From NCBI GenBank assembly GCA_039704465.1, contig JASFAU010000003.1, forward strand, positions 1,240,001-1,304,000: a DNA stretch of 64,000 nt. Direction: 5' to 3'. Of this stretch, positions 1-11,107 are shown piece after piece; the stretch's first letter is position 1, and every line of letters starts with the position of its first letter. The stretch comes from Plasmodiophora brassicae. Its lineage: Eukaryota > Endomyxa > Phytomyxea > Plasmodiophorida > Plasmodiophoridae. The notes under the pieces are model-generated. The model searched no databases. It had not been told where the DNA came from and was given only the letters and a program-made list of their open reading frames with translations. Both the position numbers and the translations under genes were made by a program.

Positions 1-989
1 TTGTCGCCCAGCCTGGACAGGAAGTTGAACAGGACCCGATAGTTCTCCCGGGTGAACGTGTCCGCCATGACGGCGCCGGCCGCCGCCGCCGCCGCCGCCG
101 CCCCTTCCACCATCGGCGCCGTGATCGTCTTCACGTACTGGTGCTGTTGTGGCTGTGCCGGGACCTGCACTTGCTGCTGCTTGACAGAAGCGTGCGATGG
201 TTCTCCGGGATCGGTGATGGCCTTCTTCGCGGGCGGCACCGCCGCCGCTGGCGCCTGCGACCGCGCCTTGTTCTTTCTGGGGACGTGCACGGTGACGGGA
301 GCGACGGGCGCCTCCGGCTTCTTGTCGGGCAGGCCCTGGCTCTGGCAATCGGCACAGTAAAAGTCGCGGGAATCGACGACGCGAACCGGCGGCTTGCAGC
401 ACTCGCGATGGTAGACGTAGGTGCAGCCCTGGCACAGGAGCATCTGTTTCGTTCGCGTGCATTGCCGACAGGCGGCGCAGTGCTTCTCGTGGATGCCGTC
501 CAGGCCGCCCTTGGCGAGCTCCAGGACCTGCAGCACGCGCGTCTCGTCCTGGTGCACGCGGTACAACGGCTGCACCTTGATGAAGTCGGGCAGGTCGGCG
601 AGACGCGGGCGCCGGTCGCCCGACAGCGTCCGCTTTCGTTCCGTGTGCCACATGCGGCAGCGCAGCGAGAGCGGCGTCCAGCGCTGGGAGGCCGGCAGCG
701 ACATGAGAGCCTCCAGAGGGAGCATCGAGTCAGGGTGCGCAGGTTGCGGCGCCGGCGGCGGTGCCGGCAGGGCCGCCGGCGACTGCACGGCGGCCTGCTG
801 GTCGGCAACGGGCGACGGCTCGCCGGTCATCGAGGTCGTCACGGGCGCGCCGGCCGTCGGCGATGCGAAATCGTTCTGCGACGGTGACGCATCCATGTGC
901 CCGGCGACGCTGTCCTCGTCCGTCACCATCGTCATCGCGGCCATGTCGCCGCCCTCGCTGCGTCGGCGACGCTTGACGGCGGCCGACAT
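1..989 (-). CDS. PHD-finger protein (3' end cut by window edge)
   Basis: One open minus-strand frame runs from an ATG at 989 to the window edge with no stop, so the C terminus is missing. The N terminus is basic (KRRRRSE), then low-complexity Ala/Pro/Gln-rich. A cysteine/histidine cluster follows (HCAACRQC, LLCQGC, YHRECC, YCADC), spaced as in a PHD zinc finger. PHD fingers usually read histone H3 tails, so a nuclear chromatin role is likely but inferred. A further Ala-rich tract precedes the edge. Long frames on the opposite strand are shadows of the GC-rich coding sequence. The next gene upstream is on the same strand, about 230 bases away. Confidence 0.8.
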   Translation of the reverse strand, partial: MSAAVKRRRRSEGGDMAAMTMVTDEDSVAGHMDASPSQNDFASPTAGAPVTTSMTGEPSPVADQQAAVQSPAALPAPPPAPQPAHPDSMLPLEALMSLPASQRWTPLSLRCRMWHTERKRTLSGDRRPRLADLPDFIKVQPLYRVHQDETRVLQVLELAKGGLDGIHEKHCAACRQCTRTKQMLLCQGCTYVYHRECCKPPVRVVDSRDFYCADCQSQGLPDKKPEAPVAPVTVHVPRKNKARSQAPAAAVPPAKKAITDPGEPSHASVKQQQVQVPAQPQQHQYVKTITAPMVEGAAAAAAAAGAVMADTFTRENYRVLFNFLSRLGD

Positions 990-1217
990 GTGTGGCCGTG
1001 GCAGGGTGGAGAGCGTCCGATCGAACGCCAACCCGCTACAGGGTCGTCGTCACCAAGTCCGTGGCACTGCGCCCCGCCGCCCCGCCCCTTGGCCGTGCCC
1101 GCCACCGCGTCCATCTCCGACGCCGCCGCCTTCACTGATGATCATGGTGATCCGCCGGCCCGCAACGCTCGGCACAGGGACACGCGCACGCGTCGTCGTG
1201 CCACCAGTCCGCCAACG

Positions 1218-3066
1218 TCACGACGACTTTATTGCTGGATCGCTGTCGCCGGCGGGCGTCGGCTGCGCCGGTGGTGGTTCGGGCGCGCCGGCTGTGGTGT
1301 CCGCGCTGCGGGACGACGGCGGTGGTACTGGCCTGGCGTAGTCGACAGCGTATGCGCGCAGGCATTGCAGGAACGGGGCGTCGGAACCCTCGCCCATGGC
1401 GATCAGGCGGCGGGCGACGGGAATGGCGACGTACGCGTCCAGGCAGGCGTAGTGGAGTTGCACCTGGGACAGGGGCCGAGCCGACCAGTCCGACATCTGA
1501 TCGCCACCGTGTGAGCGAGTACTACCTGGGCACGCGCGGGCGCCCGAGCGCCTACCTGCTGTGCTTTGCCCAGCCTCATCCCGAAACAGAAGACGACCAG
1601 GCGCCGCAACGACTTGGCTGTGGCCCCTGGATACAAATCCATGAAGATGTCGTTGAGGTCAACGACACTGGCCGCCCCGATGTCGAACGGTTTGTAACAT
1701 CTGCAATGGAAGTATCAGGCCATCGCGTCATACGCAGGGATGTACGCGGGGGATGACTTGGCCAGGCCGACGATGTCCCCTTTCACGGCGACACCGAGTT
1801 TGACAATGTCCTTGTTGGAAAGTACATCGGCCACAACGGCCATCATCCGCCGCCGAAGCCGCGTGTCCTTGACAAGAAGGTCGAAGACGAAGACGGAGCG
1901 TTCCGTGGCAATTTGCACGATGGCAACGGGGTGTCGAACGCCTACACACCATAGTCGACTGGGGTTGGGCGCATCGAACCATCCCGATGGGTACCTTTCC
2001 TGTGCGCTGGTTTCGTTTCCGTATCGACGCCGACGTATTCGTGCTTCTTGAGCGCGTTCTCGGCTAGATCGAGGAATTCGTCGCTGTCCACGAAAATCTG
2101 GTGCATCTTGGCACCAAGCTTCATGCGTCCAGTCAGAATGTTCATTCCGACCATCCACCGGGACTGGGCTTCTACAGAGGAACGACGCTCAGCGAATAAC
2201 ACGACGTGCGATCTCGTTCGTTTCGTACGGATCTCGCTACAGATCAGGCGCGCGTACCCTCGATGGCCGTCGTCGACGAGGTTGTTGATGGCAATCTCGA
2301 GTAGCGAATCGACGGGGGCCTGCTTGGCAACGGACGCGACGCCGTCCAGGCGTGCGCCCAACGGCAGCGAATCCTCCTTGTAGAAGACCTCAATCCAGTG
2401 CCGGATCTGCGATTTGCCTGCGATCACCGGAGCAGGTCAGTAATCGCGACCATTGCCCAACGTCGTGCGTACGTGACGGCAGAACACGGTTGAGATGATG
2501 CCCGAGGAAAACGAAGGCTGGCGGGTACACGCGCTGAAGCATCCAGGCCAGCAGCCCATGGCGGTCGTCAAGAATGTCGCCCGACACTTTCCTGGATGGC
2601 GACCAGGTCACCGACGTTTCCGGTGCCGCCCCATGGATCATCTTGGCGATCAGCATGGCGATTGCGTTGGCACGCTCGCCCGAGCATGCCAACTGCTCGA
2701 GCATGTCGATCGTCTGTAGGTGCCCTCGACTCAGCAGGTGGATCGCATGCGCGGCGACCTGTTTCACGTAGCATGAGCGGCCAACGCGACGTCCAACGGC
2801 ACCGTCTCGCGACGTACGAACGGGTTCTGCTTCGTGCGGGTCGCCAGCGCTGTACAGAATTCCACCGCATGCGGGCCGGTCCACTGAATGACATCGTACG
2901 GCGCCGGCCAGAGACCGTCGGAGACGATGACGCCGGCGGTCGACGTGGGTGTGCCCTCGCCAGCAAGCGTCGTCTGCAGACGGCACCAACAACGGCATCG
3001 CCGCCTAAACGCCAGCAACATCGTAGACCGCGGCGCCGCGTAGAAGGCCCGTTTCGGCACCATCAT
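1218..3066 (-). CDS. 3'-5' exonuclease, MUT-7/EXD3-like
   Basis: The gene is split by several short introns. The clearest is at 1942-1994 (53 bases), which joins ETKPAHRK to GVRHPVAIVQIATE in frame. The C-terminal half is a DEDD-family exonuclease domain: Exo I in YVGVDTET, an Exo II stretch ending LGVAVKGDIVGL and FDIGAASVVDLNDIF, and Exo III in LHYACLDAYVAI with the usual SDW..RPLS lead-in. The N-terminal part (from MMVPKRAFY) is helical with no recognised domain, as in MUT-7/EXD3 proteins. This fold removes nucleotides from RNA or DNA 3' ends. Small-RNA processing would be the MUT-7 role, but a WRN-exonuclease role cannot be excluded. Exon limits near 2400 and 2790 are frame-based inferences. 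Confidence 0.75.
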
Positions 3067-3168
3067 CACCCTTGTACCTATCCCATAACTTCGAGTAGCA
3101 CGATCTCATCCCGGTTGGGCCTTACGAACGGCCTCCGGCGTCATACAGCGATAGACCTTCATTATTAT

Positions 3169-3498
3169 TCATGTCCGTCGTCGTGTTCGTGTTTCGTCGG
3201 GAATGACGGAGCGGAAGACGGCATCGGATTGACCATCAGGGTGGCTGTTCAGCCGGCAACGCAGCAGGAATTCTTGCAGGGCGAGCAGGACAACGGCGAC
3301 GACCAGCGCGATTCCGTACGTGGCCGCGATGACGTACTGGTAGGCGAACACGTCACCAAGCAGGGTATCGTCTCCTGGACCGGGCAGCGCACGAACCGGC
3401 CCTGGATCCCTGAACTCGGCAGCGGGCGCCGACTGACACCATGACAGCAGGACGACGACGACGGTGACGCCAGCGACGATGCCGGCGCTGGCGCGCAT
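3169..3498 (-). CDS. Small secretory-pathway membrane protein
   Basis: An uninterrupted 109-residue frame. Residues 1-25 form a signal-peptide-like or anchor segment (IVAGVTVVVVLLSWCQ) ending near an APAA cleavage-type motif. A second hydrophobic helix lies at about residues 55-77 (IAATYGIALVVAVVLLAL). The tail is short, polar and Arg-rich (ETRTRRRT). It looks like a type I membrane protein with a short luminal part and a cytosolic tail. No family is recognised. It starts about 400 bases upstream of the helicase gene on the opposite strand, so the two may share a divergent promoter. Confidence 0.6.
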   Translation of the reverse strand: MRASAGIVAGVTVVVVLLSWCQSAPAAEFRDPGPVRALPGPGDDTLLGDVFAYQYVIAATYGIALVVAVVLLALQEFLLRCRLNSHPDGQSDAVFRSVIPDETRTRRRT

Positions 3499-3913
3499 GC
3501 CACTGACACAATTCAGCGACTGTGTCGTCGCGCGCGCGCGCCGCCCAATTTAGACTGACACGAAATCGCTGCCAGCCTGCATGGCGTATTACAGCGACTT
3601 GGCGCGCGGGAACCTTGCACCGCACTCTGCGTCGCCATATCCTACAGACCCGCCCCAGGGCATCCTGTCAGCGACCCCGCCCCAACGTACGCAAGCGACA
3701 TTACGGATCAGGAACGTTGCACAGCTGCGTGAGAAATATCAGTGACGATTGTGAAATGCCGAGAGTGCCGGTAGCATTGACCGATCGGTGTCGCGGCATG
3801 TCTGCTGAAGGCGCACAGCGGGGTTCGGTCGCGTGTCGACGGGTTGCCCCAGTGGGAGCTGCACGATGGCCACGGGGAAGTTGCACGGCAGATCCATCGA
3901 CGCTGCCGCGTAG

Positions 3914-6194
3914 ATGCGGGTCGGGGCGCTGCGGGGCGCGCGCGCGCTGTGGACCTCCTCGCTGACCAGTGAACAGGAGGCCGTCGTTCAGCATCCCGCC
4001 CGGAGACTGCTCGTCCTGGCCGGGCCCGGCACTGGAAAAACCCATGTCGGCTGCGAGTTGCTCGTGGCGCGCACGAGGAGGCGCGTCTGAACATGTTTGC
4101 TCCTGCGTGCAGATCATTGCACATCGGATAGCGCACCAGATCGACAGAGGAGATGTCGCAGCAGAGCATGTCCTCGCGCTGACATTCACAGAGCGTGCCA
4201 CTGATAGCATGCAGCGACGTTTGCGCGATATACTGGGGCCCAACCAGCACTGCAACGTGTTCACGTTTCATGCGTTCGCGACTGATTTGTTGCGCTCGTA
4301 CGCGACCGAGGCATCGCTCCCGGCAGACTTCAGGGTCGGTGCTGACCATGTGTCGACCTGTTTCGTTTGGTGCCGACCGGTGGCCCTAGGTGTGCGACCC
4401 GGTGCAGGAAAGCGTGTTCCTGCACAACCATCTGGACGAGCTGGTGGCCCCGGACCGATACCGGGAGCCCGCGGCGTGCAACGATCTGCTGCGAGCGTTC
4501 AACCATATCCAGGAGCTGAACCTGCCGTCCGACGCGTTGCAGTCGTACGACGATGAGCTATCGCGCATGTTTGCGTCGTTTCAAACGATCAAACGCCGGG
4601 CGAACATGCTCAACTACGCCGACGTCTTGCAGCTGTGCACGAACCTGCTGCAGGCGAGGACCGATATGCAGTCCGTGATCAGTGGCCTCCACCGTCTAAT
4701 CGTTGTCGACGAGTGCCAGGATGTGTGCACATCTTTGTTTGCGTTCCTGCGCCACATCGTTGCACGCGACGGTCAGACGGCCATAACCGCTGTCGGTGAT
4801 GAAGACCAGTCGATCTTCTCGTTTCGTCCTGGAGCACTCGGTAGTGCTGTCCAGCAGTTCCGAGACCACTACCCTGATATGGAACTCGAAACTCTGTCAA
4901 CGAGCTTCCGATGTCGAGAACGGATTGTCAGTGCTGCCCAGAGACTGATCGTGTACAATGCCGGCCGGCTTGATCGCCCTCCTCTCACCTCTGCGTTGCC
5001 AATGGATTCGCCAGGCGCTCTCGAGGCACTATACAGTACCTCACCGGACGATGAAGCCTCGACTATTGCAGAACGGATTCGTGGTGCGTCCGACAGTGCA
5101 TGCGTTGCGGTTGTGCTCACGTCTGGGTCACGCAGGATTCATTGCTGAGCATCCTGACCGGACGCTGTCAGATGTATGCGTACTAACAAGGAGCAACGAC
5201 GCGTGCGCTCGTATCGGAAGACTGCTTTCCAAGCATGTCCCTGTCCGGGTTGTTGGTGGGGGCCTGCTCCACATCCCTGAGATACGATTGGTATGACTCG
5301 TTTGCCACGTATCGAGCGAGAGTCGCGTATTGACTGAATGCAGATGGTGTCGTTCTTAATCGCGCTCACGACTCCCAGTAACGCCAAGTCCCTTTTCAAC
5401 ATCGTCACGTCTCACCTGTACACGTTCGCCCCAATGGATATCGTGGTCCTGACAGAGGGTCTCGACGTAACCATCCCGTCACGGCCCGGTAGCTGGACCC
5501 TTTGGCGCCGCCTGGAGGCGGTCGCCAAGAATGCTGACAATAAGTACGACGTCGAATTTGCCGCAGAATGCCAACGATTACTCGATGACGTCAACGGCTT
5601 AAGAAAGCTGATGTTCCGAGATGTAGTAAGCACGGTTGCCGCCTGGTGTGCCGTCGACGAGGAGGATCTCGAGCAATTTCTTCGCCGCACCTCCTCTATT
5701 GAATCGGCTCTCGGGACGGACCAGATTAACCTCATAGTACCCTACCTTCAGAAGGTTGGCCTTCTCGCAGTCGACGTTGTGACCCTGGTTTTGACATCGG
5801 GATTCCACAGCTCGCAGCGCATGGAGAGCAATTCTGCGACGATGTTGTGCCACCTGCCAGGAAACCGTCCGTGGATATCATGACAGTTCATAAGGCAAAG
5901 GGTCTCGAGTACAGGTTGGTCGTGTTCTCTATGCCTCCTGATACCACGTATCCTGGGCGGTTCCGGCCGGCGTTCCCCCAACTGCCATTGCATTCGTCCT
6001 CGTCATCGTCGACGACATTCATAGCAGAGCAGAGGCGCCTGGCTTTTGTTGCACTGACACGCGCAAGCGATGCATTCATCTTCTCGTCCGTGACGACTCC
6101 CGAGAAGGCGTCACGTTTCGTACGTGAGGCGCTGCCACTACCACCGGCAAGCAGCCAGCCTCAACGAGCATTTGCTTCATCATCATGGAGATGA
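3914..6194 (+). CDS. UvrD/Rep-like superfamily 1 DNA helicase
   Basis: At least five exons assemble into an SF1A helicase. Q-motif/Walker A is SLTSEQEAVVQ then LAGPGTGKTH. Motif Ia is LALTFTERATDSM, Walker B/II is IVVDECQDV, III is AVGDEDQSIFSFR, IV is LSTSFRCRERI, V is VDIMTVHKAKGLEY, VI is RRLAFVALTRASD. Two introns are clear: one of about 67 bases after GKTH, and one of 55 bases joining ADFR to VCDPVQ. Such enzymes unwind DNA 3'-5' in repair and anti-recombination. A nuclear or organellar role cannot be chosen from sequence. The protein ends about 50 residues after motif VI, shorter than bacterial UvrD. It converges on the ATP synthase gene. Confidence 0.85.
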
Positions 6195-6327
6195 CATTCG
6201 ACACGACAAATCCCCTGACTGATCAAGCGATTAGCCGCTATGATAATACGCTCTTCCGTCGTTGGCTGGCCAACAACTGATGCCTGATGTATTTGTCGTG
6301 AGGAAGAAACACACACAGTACGCGTCG

Positions 6328-6861
6328 CTAGTGGTGACTGGCCGCGCTAGACGTCTGCTCGGGTGTCGTATACCCAATAACGTGTCGCCGACCAACCCTA
6401 GCAGCAGGATTCAGCGATGTCTCAATCGGACACGCAATGAGGATATGTACATTTCGCCAATGCAGAAAAAGCCGAAGATCTGCACAGCAACGACAGCACC
6501 CTCGGCGACCTAGACATTGTACTCAGCGTGTAAGAATGCTTGGCCAAGAGGCTTGCCCCATACCTGGCGAACAGTAAGCTTCAACGGGTTCGCGATCTTG
6601 TCGCGAACCGAAGCAAGCTCTTCTGGCACGCCCTTGACGGCCTCGCCAAACGTGAGCATACGCTGGACCAAGATATCAGCCTGCAGGTCTTGGACCTTCT
6701 GTCCACCAATACATAGTCAATACCCTGGTAAACCAATCCTGTTTGCGAGCTTGGCGAACCCGAGCCATGTTGGCGATCTCCTGCGGGGACGCCGCGGCCT
6801 GCCCCGACTGGACGCGCTTCAGCGCGCGCTGCAGCGCCGGCACGCGCTCCATGAACTGCAT
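6328..6861 (-). CDS. Mitochondrial ATP synthase subunit g
   Basis: Four exons are joined by introns of about 61, 54 and about 60 bases. The spliced C terminus reads LTVRQVAEGAVV then FFCIGEMVGRRHVIGY, matching the transmembrane helix and GEhIGKRxIIGY ending of subunit g, which sits in the F1Fo membrane sector and supports dimer and crista formation. The N-terminal part is helical (QFMERVPALQRALKRVQ). The ATG at 6861 gives a protein of about 120 residues, normal for the family. An upstream exon is possible because a CAG acceptor-like site precedes the ATG. None of the exons alone is long enough to look like a gene, so it is easily missed. Confidence 0.75.
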
Positions 6862-7158
6862 CACCGCCGCGATCTGAGCCTGGTCCAGTACCGGTCGTCA
6901 GACCGGTTCGCGCTGGCGCCCCAACCCGCCCACAAACCATCCGTCCGTTCCACTTGGCCCCCGGCCACCGAAAATCCGCCCGATTGCGAATGGGTATAAC
7001 ACGGAATACACCTCACCGAACAGCACACCACTGGGAGAGGCGGCAGTACAATATATACCCCTGGACGAAAAACACGCTGTCTGGGGCTCATCCTTTTTTG
7101 GACTGTACTTTACAATTACAAAGTACTTATGAATGGATACGTAGATCGGTGTGTAGAA

Positions 7159-8060
7159 TTAGTATGGGTGGCCGACTTCTGCCTGTAGTAGGCATGTGCT
7201 CAGACCGCGGGACGCTGTGTTCGACGCAGGCCGGACGTCGAGGATCGCCATGTAGTCTCTCATGGCCGCCCGGATATTGCCCAAGCGCTGGTGGGCGTCA
7301 GCCCTGCCTTTGAGCAGGTCGGTGCTACGTGGGCGCAGCTCCAGCGCCAATGTGTAGTCGTCGACGGCATCGCGATACCGACCCAGCCTGCTGTAGACGG
7401 CGGCGCGCTCGGAGAAGACCTGCGCGGGGACGGGGTCCAAGCGAGCGCACTCGTCGAGACGAGAGAGGGCCTCCTGGTACCGCCCAAGTCGGAGGTCACG
7501 CAGGGCCTGCGGCAGAAGCAGGTCCAGCAGACTAGGGCGCACGTTTAGGAATGGGCAGAACACGTGACGAAACGCGTCCCTGACCTTTTCTTTGTGCGAA
7601 CGTGGGAGCTGGACATGGCGACCGCCTTGCGCAAGTCCTCGATGGCCATGTCGATGTTGCCAACCTGTTTGTAGGCGATCCCCCGGTTATGATAGGCGGA
7701 GGGGAACGCGCCGTTCAGGGCGATGCAGGCCGTGAAATCGTCGATGCTGGCCATCGTCCGGTTCTGTTTCTGGTGCAGGTACCCACGATCGAAATAGACC
7801 TGGAAATCGTTCGGGTTCATCTCGATCGACGTGTTGTAATGGTACATGGCCAGCTCGTAGTCGCGCTTGCCGAAATGGCATTCCGCGATGTAGTAATGCA
7901 GCCTGGCTGTGCGCCCTGGCGTACCGGGCTCCAGGTCGAGCGCCGCCTCCAGGTACGCCAGCGCTTCGTCGACCTGCTTCCGCTTGAACAGCGCCACACC
8001 GCGTTCCATCCTCGATTCCCGGTCAAGGGCGTGCTCTATGAAGTGGAGGTCGTACGCCAT
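7159..8060 (-). CDS. Tetratricopeptide-repeat protein
   Basis: Two exons are joined by a 53-base intron at 7532-7584 (GTCAGG to CCCTAG, branch-like TTCCTAAAC). The product, about 280 residues, consists largely of TPR units. Examples are MERGVALFKRKQVDEALAYL, FDRGYLHQKQNRTMASIDDF, YHNRGIAYKQVGNIDMAIED and GRYRDAVDDYTLALEL. TPR solenoids are protein-binding scaffolds, so no catalytic role is implied. The start ATG at 8060 is the first in frame. No signal peptide or membrane segment is visible, so it is probably cytosolic. Confidence 0.85.
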
Positions 8061-8273
8061 ACGCGCCGCCTATTTAACGTATACAATAATGATGGCGACG
8101 AAATGAGTCACGGTGGCGAACTCGACCTGCACCAGGCGAGTCACGGTCGCTCCACCACGGATGATGGTCGGAGACATCGGTACCCTGACAGTGGCCACAA
8201 GAACCTCATTCGTTTTAGAAACCCATATCCAGCGTGCTTGGAGTGCACGGGCCCTCGTCAGGGTCTTTCCCGA

Positions 8274-9542
8274 TTATACGCTGCGTGACCCTATGCCAAC
8301 ACATTGTACGGTGCAGAGGTCGCTGCAAGCTTGCCCAGAGCTGGACGCGGTCAGGCACTGCTCATGACAATGGTTGCAGGTAGCCACCCTCGCTTGGAAC
8401 GCGTTGACGAGTGCGGCCGTCAGGAATGCTAGCTGGACGTTGCTGCTGCAGATACGAATGCCCGGGCCGGATGGCTGGACGACTGTGTGCATGGCGATGC
8501 TGTTATCGTCGATCGAGTACAAAGCGAATGGGTTGTTGCCCCAGTCGGCATTGTTGGACGCAAACATGGTCGTTTCCGGCGCCGATGAACTCCTGACGAA
8601 TCCAGCCAGACGTCGCCGGGTGCGAACAGCGATGGACCCGGTCGCCAGATCACACGGCCGGTTCGGGTCGAAGCAGGAGCCGACAACAACGCCATTGCCC
8701 ATACGGTCCACGATAATCTTCACGGTTGTAACTGGGTTTGCCGCAGGCATGCTGGCTAGACCGCTGGCGTGGAACGTGAGCGTTGTACTGGAGCCGTCTG
8801 CAGCGTCCTGGATCGTCGTCTGGCCGACCTCAGCGTTGTTCATCCACCAGCGGCCAGAACCGTCAGTCATCAGCGACACGGAACTGGAGCCGCAAGCAGC
8901 TTGCCAATCGTGGGATTGCACGATATCGGACGCGATATAGGGCAGCCTGACTGCGGTCGTCATGACGTTCAGGATGGCGGCCCATGCAAACAACCGGATG
9001 CCACTGTGGTCAGCGTTTAGATATAACACCACGCGAACATGTCGGTCAGCTTACAGATGGCGGGCGTTACGAGAATGGGCCCAGATCACCGCAGAGAGAA
9101 AGCTTCCGGTAAGCAACGTGACGAACGCCATCAAACAGACGAACATGCGAGGGGCGTCGTTGCTCTTCAGGGCGGGATCGTCATACGGGCGAGTCGTGTA
9201 CTGGACGTACCGGGAGACGACTAGGAAGAGCTGCAGAATGGCGACAGTGAACGCCACAATACCCAAGATCGTTTCACGACGGATCGGTGTCGTGTATAGG
9301 AACATGGCCAGCCGGAAGTGCGGGCGAGCGCACAGTAATCGTTGACGATATCTCCAGTTGGGCGCGTGCGACTCAGCACTCTGACTGGCAATGGTCGGCA
9401 GCGGAATGCCGACGGCGTGGCTATCGGGCGACGCCTGATCCGTGCTCTCGACCGCCCCATATCGCGGGGGTGCATTGTCTGTCGCTTGACAAGCGATAGC
9501 CGCCAGCACGAAGCAGACGCAGACAACGTGTCCCACCGACAT
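8274..9542 (-). CDS. Secretory-pathway multi-spanning membrane protein
   Basis: Two exons are joined in frame by a canonical 51-base intron at 9004-9054 (GTAAGC, branch ATCTAAAC, CACAG). The N-terminal signal peptide is HVVCVCFVLAAIACQ, followed by a polar luminal part. Three hydrophobic helices follow: ILGIVAFTVAILQLFLVV, MFVCLMAFVTLLTGSFL and RLFAWAAILNVMTTAV. The second half is a polar domain with scattered Cys residues, a possible fourth hydrophobic stretch (VQLAFLTAALVNAF) and a Cys-rich end. No family is recognised. A decayed copy of part of the second half lies 1.2 kb downstream on the plus-strand coordinate axis (9833-10045). Confidence 0.65.
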
Positions 9543-9832
9543 TGTGCGAGACGTGCTGTACCCGGCAGCAAAAGTGCGACTGCGGATCCTCCTCCTCCAA
9601 CAGCAGCGGGTAGGTAGCTGCTGCGTGTCCGTTGAAGTCCGAGGAACGAACGCCGCAAGCCACAGCGACGCACCTCCTGAGTCGCGGGATGCTGGATGAT
9701 GGTGCCTGCTTTGCTACGACCACGGTCGCAAACGCTTTTAGTCCGACTGGTTTCGCACCACGATCTGGGTGGCCCGATGCCCGACACACTGAGCAGAGAC
9801 CGGTGCAAGCCGGCCCGCGGCTGAATCGTCCG

Positions 9833-10045
9833 CCGTCAGGAATGCTACAGGTAGCTGGGCGTTTTTCAGTGCATCTTCGGAGTCCCGGCCGGATGGTTGA
9901 GGAACAGTGTGCATGGCGACGCGGTCATCGTCGACTGAATACAGGTGCGATCGGCATTGTTAGACGCACACAATGTTGTTTCCGGCGCCGATGGACTCTT
10001 GGTGAATCCGACTGGTGAGGCACGCTTCTGCGCGGGTCTGCGCAG
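9833..10045 (-). pseudogene. Decayed duplicate of part of the 8274-9542 membrane protein gene
   Basis: This stretch is a diverged copy, same orientation, of about 8417-8632. Both begin with CCGTCAGGAATGCTA, share GTGTGCATGGCGA, then GTTTCCGGCGCCGATG and related blocks, but this copy carries deletions (for example around the ACAGGTGCGATCGG stretch) that break the frame. It has no intact reading frame. The bases between 9543 and 9832 show nothing recognisable apart from being upstream of the intact gene. Confidence 0.7.
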
Positions 10046-10060
10046 GTGTAAACACGAACC

Positions 10061-11107
10061 TCATCCTCCGAGTCGCATGGCGTCGAGGCTGTCTGTCCCT
10101 TCCGACAGGATGTCCGGGACATACGAAGTGTCTCGCGGATCCTCTTGTTCCCAATCGAACAGCGGGTCGGAACGATCCATATGTCTAAACGGGAATTCGT
10201 CCTCGTTGAAGTAGACATCTCGGTTGGTGGGGAAGAACTTATGTTCCGAGGGATCATAAAGGACATATCCTGAGCTTTGTTCGTCGTATCCGAGGAAGAT
10301 ACATTTACGCGATCTCCCACTAAGATCACTGTCGCGTTGCGCGTCAGCCGAATCGAATTGCGTGCTGTCTGGGGACAGCAGGTCAACGATCTGGTTACAG
10401 ACGTAGCCAGTGACGGCCCGATCGGCCTGGTGGAACTGGGTCAAAGCTGACTCAGGACATTGACATCTGTCAGCGCCAGGGAGTTTGGCTGGGCACGTGG
10501 CCGCGCCAGTCAGGAATGCCGACAGGCAGGTCTGCTTGAGCGCATTGTGAATGCGCTTCGACCACGCGTGGAAGTTCTCCACACCCCTGAGACGATCCGC
10601 CAGAGGCAGAGGGTCAGGTGTCTTCACCGGTTTGGTCCAGTCAACAGACGGATCCACGGTGGAAACGGTTTGCTGGGCCCGTGGGCTCTGTAGCTCACCG
10701 TTGTGGTTGGACTGTTGAGCTTGGAGGTGGGCTTTGAGATCCCGGTTCTCCTGCTGCAGCGTTTGCACCTGCGAGTGCATCTGCTGACACATGGCAAACA
10801 GTGCCTCGTAGGAGGGTGGTGAATCAGTCGACGACGAGGAATTCGACGCGACTGCCGTTCCAGACACGGACGGAGCGAGTTGTTGCAGAGCAACACCGCG
10901 ACCGCCAGCGTCGGTGGTCAGGTCCAAGGACATTGGAACCGATGGAGGAGTACCCGTGATGGGTGCAGTAGAAGAAGAAGGGCGGCCCATCACGGGTACT
11001 CCTCCATCGGTTCCAATGTCCTTGGTCATAACCTGATAGACGACTGTCCGGTGGCTGGTGGGCAAGAATGAAGAGTCGTTTATTTCCCCGACCAGCTGCC
11101 GAGCCAA
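10061..11107 (-). mobile_element. Internally deleted Ty1/Copia-type retroelement (gag joined to integrase-end fragment)
   Basis: A single 348-codon frame begins with a gag-like region: a Ser/Thr/Pro-rich stretch, a coiled coil (MHSQVQTLQQENRDLKAHLQ), then LRGVENFHAWSKRIHNAL, typical of Copia gag. It changes abruptly at residue ~260 to RSRKCIFLGYDEQSSGY, then LYDPSEHKFFPTNRDVYFNE. That block normally lies at the end of the Copia integrase, before reverse transcriptase. Protease, most of integrase and all of reverse transcriptase/RNase H are missing, so the copy is non-autonomous. No LTRs were identified. The frame also spans a 40-base inverted repeat. Confidence 0.75.
10924..11025. repeat. Perfect 40-base inverted repeat, 22-base loop
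   Basis: Bases 10924-10963 are the exact reverse complement of 10986-11025 (start CCAAGGACATTGGAACCGAT), separated by 22 bases. Both arms lie inside the gag-like frame and encode complementary peptides there, so it is probably a local inverted duplication. It could form a cruciform in DNA or a strong hairpin in RNA. Confidence 0.95.
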
